A DNA stretch of 64,000 nt from Maylandia zebra (Eukaryota > Chordata > Actinopteri > Cichliformes > Cichlidae): assembly GCF_041146795.1 (NCBI RefSeq), contig NC_135187.1, positions 3,979,556-4,043,555 of the forward strand, given 5' to 3'. Under the pieces are notes generated by a model. The model saw only the letters and a program-made list of their open reading frames with translations. It ran no database searches and was not told the origin of the DNA. Below, in pieces: positions 36,491 through 64,000 of this stretch. Every line of letters begins with the position of its first letter. Within the stretch, counting starts at the first letter, position 1. The position numbers and the translations under genes are program-made.

Positions 36491-38613
36491 CCTCTGTCTC
36501 TCAGTTAATCCCAACACAAACCTGACATCATGGGTTACGTTTGAGCATTTGAAACATGCATTTCTGGATTTTTATTATTGTTATTATTTTAATTTGACTT
36601 TTTCAGGAGTAAATTTAAACGTCACATCATCAGCCTGCGGTCCATCAGCTCCACCGCAGCCACTCCAACAAATCCTAATTCATGTTTTTTCAGTAAAAAC
36701 TCGGGACTGAACGTGACTCTGAATAACAGACTTTGTGTGGTGGCAATAAATACTATAAAATACCTGATATTTCATGTTTGATCAGGCTGGGAAGATTCTA
36801 AGAACATTTTTTCTCGTGCATAAAAAAATTATTTGTGTGTGTAAATTACAGCTTATTTCATATATTTAAAAATTTCTTTAAAAATTTCTTTCTCTTTCTC
36901 TCTTTATGTTACAATAATTATTTTTTTGTTATTTTGTGACTTTTTTCATAAGCCCACAACTTTTTCTTATGAATTTTTGACTTTGAGTTTTTTTTTTAAT
37001 TAATACACGTTATTGTTATTTTTCCTGGATTTCTTCTTCTTTGTACTTTTTGAAGTTGCCACATCCTCTTCCCAGATTTTTTTTTTACCACAATTTTAGC
37101 CTTTCTCATGTTGTTTTTCCCTCATGAGTTTGTGTTGACAAAATTTAAGCATTTTGTAAATAGTTTTTCCATAACTCATTTGCATGTCACCACAGATTGG
37201 AGCGGTGTTAGGTTCCTTCTACACTGACTGAAACACAGTTATGTTCCCTTTGTACAAATATATTTGAAGAATTAAATGTTTTACAGAATTCAAGCTGTGT
37301 GCAAAACAGTAAAGTTTTCATGTCTGTGGTATGTTAGCTGAAGGTAGCGTGGGTTGTCACCTGACCAATACTGAGCAAAGTGAGGTGAAAATCAAACGCC
37401 CCTCCGTTAATCAGACGTACAGGTGGGGTAACTGTTTCCTGCTGCTTCTGTTTGGTTTGACTGCAGCGAGGTATCCGGTGTTTTCTGTCCTCGGCGTCTT
37501 TATGTGAGTATTTAAATGTCTTTTTCTGCTTTTCCTTTTACTCACACTGTGCGGCATAACTGCGCTCTTTTTCTGGATTTTCCGATTTTTTTTCCCCACA
37601 TTTTTCTAAAGTCGAAAATGTTGGGTTTAGATTTTCAGGTGGCTGTTTTTTTGTCACTCTTCAGCAAAATTGCGTGATTTCTTAACTTTAAAATGGTTCA
37701 TTTTTACCTTCATCTCCACTGGTTTCTGTGCTTTTCCCCCCTGGACTTTGTGCACACTGCACAGCATTGTAGTGCATAGAGTGCATAGCTATTAGAATAA
37801 TTTCCACTTGATTGATTTCTTTTTTGAATGGAAAAGTTCTGCAATGGCAAACACCAAGAAAAAGAGCAAGTCATGAGTGGATCCTGCTTTTGAACTTTGG
37901 GCTTGTAAAGACAAACTGCGATGTCTCTGAAGGAGTGAAACGTCTAATCTGAATACAAAGCATTTATTTTTTAAGCGTGTGCTTCTCTATACACATTTCA
38001 GACTAACAGTACAACTGATTAGTGTTTAATTTGAATACATGTAATTTCAGCCCAGTTAATCCACTGAGATCAGACACTGAGATCAGACTTGTGTAAGCAA
38101 ATTATATCAAAAGCAGTCCTCTCATCCAAAACACTTCTTCAGATCTAAAACCTGAAGGAGAAACCAGGTATTTTCTGGTGAGGTTGTGACCTTGGACATC
38201 CGCACAGCTGCTGTCATCGTGTAGATCAGGGTGTCAGGATGTGACTTTCATCTGTAAAAGGCTCTGTGGATGATGATAGCAGGTGTTGTAGCCCACCTCC
38301 TCTGTTCACTAACACGAACAGCCAGAAAAAACACCAAATGTTGCACAGCGGATAATAAAGTGACGACAAAACTTCCTCTAAATGGAAGAACAAACGGCGT
38401 GAAAGACAAAGATAACTTGGAAAAGTTTCGTACTGAGAGTCGATCAGAACAAAAGAGGAAGTTTAAAAAAATTCTCGAGCTTTTTGAATTGATGAAGTTT
38501 TTTTATATGAATATGTAAAGTTTGTTTGTGTAGAAGTTTATTAAAACAAAACCTTTCATTGATGAGTGAACAGAGTAGCTACATGGGAACAAAACCAAAG
38601 AATTATGTTTCTT
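36491..38613. other. Intergenic region between vamp1 promoter and iffo1 3' end
   Basis: 2.1 kb of A/T-rich sequence, with long T runs at about 36900-37090. Open frames are short and lack recognisable motifs or splice support. No mobile element was recognised. Confidence 0.6.
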
Positions 38614-41358
38614 CAAAGTATTTTATTCTGCTCATCTTTTCATTTCATCAAACATACATACAGCTCTGTGCACCACACACTCAAACCTGAACCCCTGACA
38701 GCTCAAACACTCCGTTCATAGGTTTTCCTACAAATGGCTTCATCCTTCAGCTCAATTATTTGCTTTTTCTTTTTCATCCGAGTCACACTTTCATTCCTGT
38801 GTTTCCTGAAATGTTTAAATTCACGTTTCTCTCTCCACAGATTCCACTTACATTCAGATAATATAGATATGAAGCACTCGGCTAACGGAGCGTCTGCACT
38901 GTTTCCTATGGTGAGTGATAGCTTTGCTTTGAACGATAGCAGTTTGTTGCTTTGTTTTCTCATCATTAAAGGAACAAAATGACTCTTTGCCCATTTCTCT
39001 CCCTGCACTGAGATCACATAAAAGAACAAAGATTTTAAATTGGATGTTTTTGATGTGCTCAGTGAAGAAAACTGGAGGTCAGGCTGTTCCTTTAATGGGT
39101 CTGTTTTTTCTCTGGTGAATATGGCCGGTTACTTAACAAGCAGACATTCAAGTAATCAAAGATGTGATGACATTTGAAGGAGTGAAAACATTCAAAGCAT
39201 CAGCAAAGACAGAAGCACGCTCATATTTAAAGTCGTGATGAGGACTCTTTTCCTGCAGCATCCTGTACACGTTTGTTTCTTTTTGCTTTGAATCACATCT
39301 GGAGGCCTTTTTGCTCGACTTTTCTTACTTTACACCGATGCAGGCTTTATTGCTGAGACACTAACATTAGGTCTGATTTAGCTGAGAGCAACAGCAAGGC
39401 CACAAAAACCCACAAAAATAAAGTAAAAAATATGAATCGTTTCAGCCAAATTTACACCATGAAGCTTCCAGCAGCAGTACAACTTCAGCATTGGTATGTA
39501 CATTAATTACAGTGTTTGTCCTTTACAAACTGTACACAGATAAACAAATAAACCAGAGTGACTGATCCTCATGTATGTCCCACCTAATGTGGCATCTTCA
39601 TCTTTAAGACAAAATACCTCCCGATCCCAGAAAATCAAAGGCAAAAATAACATTTGTATTACACCTATTATTGCCTTGTTAATTAACAGTATTAAGAATA
39701 AATAACATAAAAAAAGGGAGTGTTACCTAAAGTGTAAGATTAAAGGGGGCCTTTTTCAATCATTTCCAGCTCTGTATTTGTTATTCTTGGGCTATGTCAG
39801 AGTAGCTCTGCATAATTCAGTTGATAATAATCCTTATTTGTCTCTTGTAGCTCCTCCCCCTATTAGCCAACCGTCTTCTGATTGGCTGCCCCTCATAAAA
39901 AGACATACAAGTTAAACTGTGAACTGTGTGATAGGCTTCTGTAGGAGATATCAGGATATCCTCTCTCTATGACATCATACAGATCCACGAGTAGAAAAAA
40001 AAAACTGTCAGTCTAAACTTTAGTCCTGCGGGGATTACGTGGACGCCCTGATTTAAAAACATGTTTCATGTGAGCATTTGTTTAGGTCCATTTTAACATT
40101 ATCCTAAAAATACTGAACTAATTCCAGATAGAATCTTAACACAGACACCAAAATACGTGGAAATGTACATTTTGCCACATTATTTAACTTAAAAAATATT
40201 TCTTCAAGACTGAGGTTTAAAAATGGCATTTCCACAATAAATCAGTTTAACTGTGATTTAACCTGGTTTTTAAAAACAGTATTACTGTCATAATATAAGA
40301 GTTTACCTTTTAGCATCACATCATCTGTAGAAAATGTGAGAAATCTAAATGGCATTTACTGTCAAACCGATCCTGTTTGCACCGTTTTGATGTTTTCAAA
40401 CTGAGATGGATCTGGAGGCGAGAGAGAGGTCTGAAACCACAACTGTACAAAAGCTTACAAAACCCCCAAATTATCTATATTACTACATGTATATCACTAC
40501 ACAGTATCAAAATCTGTTCAAATATCACGGCTGATGTTACGCCGAGAGGAAAATGAAGTATTTTAACTCCAAACTGTAGTAAGGATCAGTTTTTACAGAC
40601 AAACCAGGAGCAGAGCTTTTAATAAACTTCAAATTCAAGAAGAAGTACATATCAATAAATATTGTGAAGGTTAAACCTTCAAAATGCCCCCACACCAAAA
40701 AAAGTCCTGGAAATCGGTTTAAGGCGAGCTGGTCTTTCACTGGATTTTTGTCTTGACTACAGTTAGAAAGAATCAAATTAAACGTGAGCTTTAACATTTT
40801 GAAGCTGCTGCTAATGTCAGTGTAATATAAAACCACTGCACTTTAATATGGAGCTGGAACAGTGAGCTGTGCAAACTGCTTTCTTTCTGCATTACAGCCT
40901 GTATGTGCGTCCTTTTAATCCTGCAGCGTTAGAGACATTTTACAAACAACGGTTTTGGTGAGCTCGGTGTGCAAATACAATAATGTAGCTCACAGGCATC
41001 TCATCTTTTCTTTAAAGTGCGGTAAAGTTTTGACCTCCAGATGTGCAGTTACAGCTGGTAACCATGTGAGGGCAGCACTCGCACACTCTATTACTATTGC
41101 TGCTTTTTTAATTAAAATGACTTCATATACTATAACTAATATTGCAAAGAAACTACAGGTTCATCAGTAAGGAGAAGCTCTTCTTCCTCAAAGCAGTAAA
41201 AACCTCCACGCTTGGCTCTGAATCTCCGGCTGCCATGTTGGCCTGACTTTACGATCAGTAAAAATCACACTGGAGACTTAAAATGTGACAGAAATCACAG
41301 AGACATGATTTTAGACGTGTGGAAGCTCTGCATTGTTCTTCCTCAGAGGAAGCGTGTA
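38614..41358 (-). other. iffo1: Probable iffo1 3' UTR and flank
   Basis: No further coding exon is seen after the iffo1 stop. On the minus strand AATAAA occurs near 39349-39344 and near 38619-38614, so the 3' UTR could be about 2.0 or 2.7 kb. The plus strand also has A/T-rich open frames without recognisable motifs. The true end cannot be chosen from sequence alone. Confidence 0.4.
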
Positions 41359-63669
<22,311 letters not shown>

Positions 63670-63717
63670 ACTAGAGTAGGAAAATCTGAAGTGCTCGAAA
63701 TCCGGCATGAACCCAGA

Positions 63718-63726
63718 CTTTTATAG
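63718..63726 (-). promoter_or_regulatory. iffo1: TATA box of iffo1
   Basis: The minus strand reads CTATAAAAG. The predicted initiation point, 25-32 bases further, falls near 63690-63697, between the two candidate ATGs. The next 270 bases (63727-64000) are A/T-mixed iffo1 upstream sequence with no recognised element. Confidence 0.55.
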
Positions 63727-64000
63727 ATTCACTCGGAGAGGCAATTTAATATATTTATGATCCCAAAGTGGAACTTGGCCCAGCAGCCTCTTCTCGATTA
63801 CACCCGATGACCCTCTTTATGCGGAGGAGCTGTGCGCTGAAAGTCAGAGGATGCGTTTTAAAATGATGCTTTAAGGGCCCAAAATGGCAGCAAAATGATC
63901 AAATCCAAAACGAGCACTGCAGTAAAGCTGTGCGCGCACAATGGAGCATAAAACTCGTAAAAGCAGATACACCACTGCACCCTGCAGCAGAATTACGGTA

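Overview
This window is vertebrate nuclear DNA, almost certainly from a percomorph, possibly cichlid-like, ray-finned fish. The evidence is multi-exon genes with GT-AG introns, abundant CA/GT microsatellites, Tc1/mariner and hAT transposons, and dispersed repeats that I recall from teleost genomes. Three protein-coding genes are supported: chd4 (plus strand, 945-26638), vamp1 (minus strand, 29670-36274) and iffo1 (minus strand, 41359-63669). In human these three genes lie in one neighbourhood on 12p13, so the window is a compacted version of that conserved block. No prokaryotic features, CRISPR arrays, rRNA or convincing tRNA genes were seen.

Layout. 1-944 is the 5' flank and leader of chd4, rich in TTAGC/GCTAA motifs. 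945-26638 holds 40 coding exons of chd4, which join without a frame break into 1954 codons plus stop: N-terminal basic/acidic region, CHDNT, two PHD fingers, two chromodomains, Snf2 ATPase and C-terminal CHD domains. The convergent gap between chd4 and vamp1 carries a decayed Tc1-like relic. vamp1 has five exons encoding a 119-residue synaptobrevin whose initiator codon is split by intron 1 (AT|G). iffo1 has eight coding exons (658 or 671 aa) spread over 22 kb. Its introns hold most of the mobile DNA.

Mobile DNA. iffo1 intron 7 contains a complete 1607-bp Tc1/mariner element with near-identical 201/202-bp inverted repeats, TA duplications and an uninterrupted 340-codon DD34E transposase. iffo1 intron 5 contains a three-level nest. 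An outer element is bounded by TTAA and 13-bp inverted ends. It is interrupted by a hAT-type element (8-bp duplication CCTAGAAA), which is itself interrupted by a second hAT-type element (8-bp duplication TTAACCTG). The outer element also carries a relic of a hAT transposase C-terminus and sequence homologous to the innermost element. Downstream of the nest, still in intron 5, is a LINE-like relic with a tRNA-like head. Decayed Tc1-like copies are scattered at about 27.6, 32.8, 56.6 and 60.8 kb.

The three genes are not a functional operon. CHD4 is a NuRD chromatin remodeller, VAMP1 a vesicle SNARE and IFFO1 a nuclear intermediate-filament-like protein. The more unusual regulatory observations are CA/GT microsatellites placed directly at splice sites (chd4 last intron; iffo1 exon 5 on both sides; iffo1 exon 7 donor), the split vamp1 start codon, a TATA box that favours the second iffo1 ATG, and three CTCF-like motifs around the chd4/vamp1 boundary. 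I did not find a convincing new biological system. The intact transposon, the nested elements and the microsatellite-bounded splice sites are the best leads.
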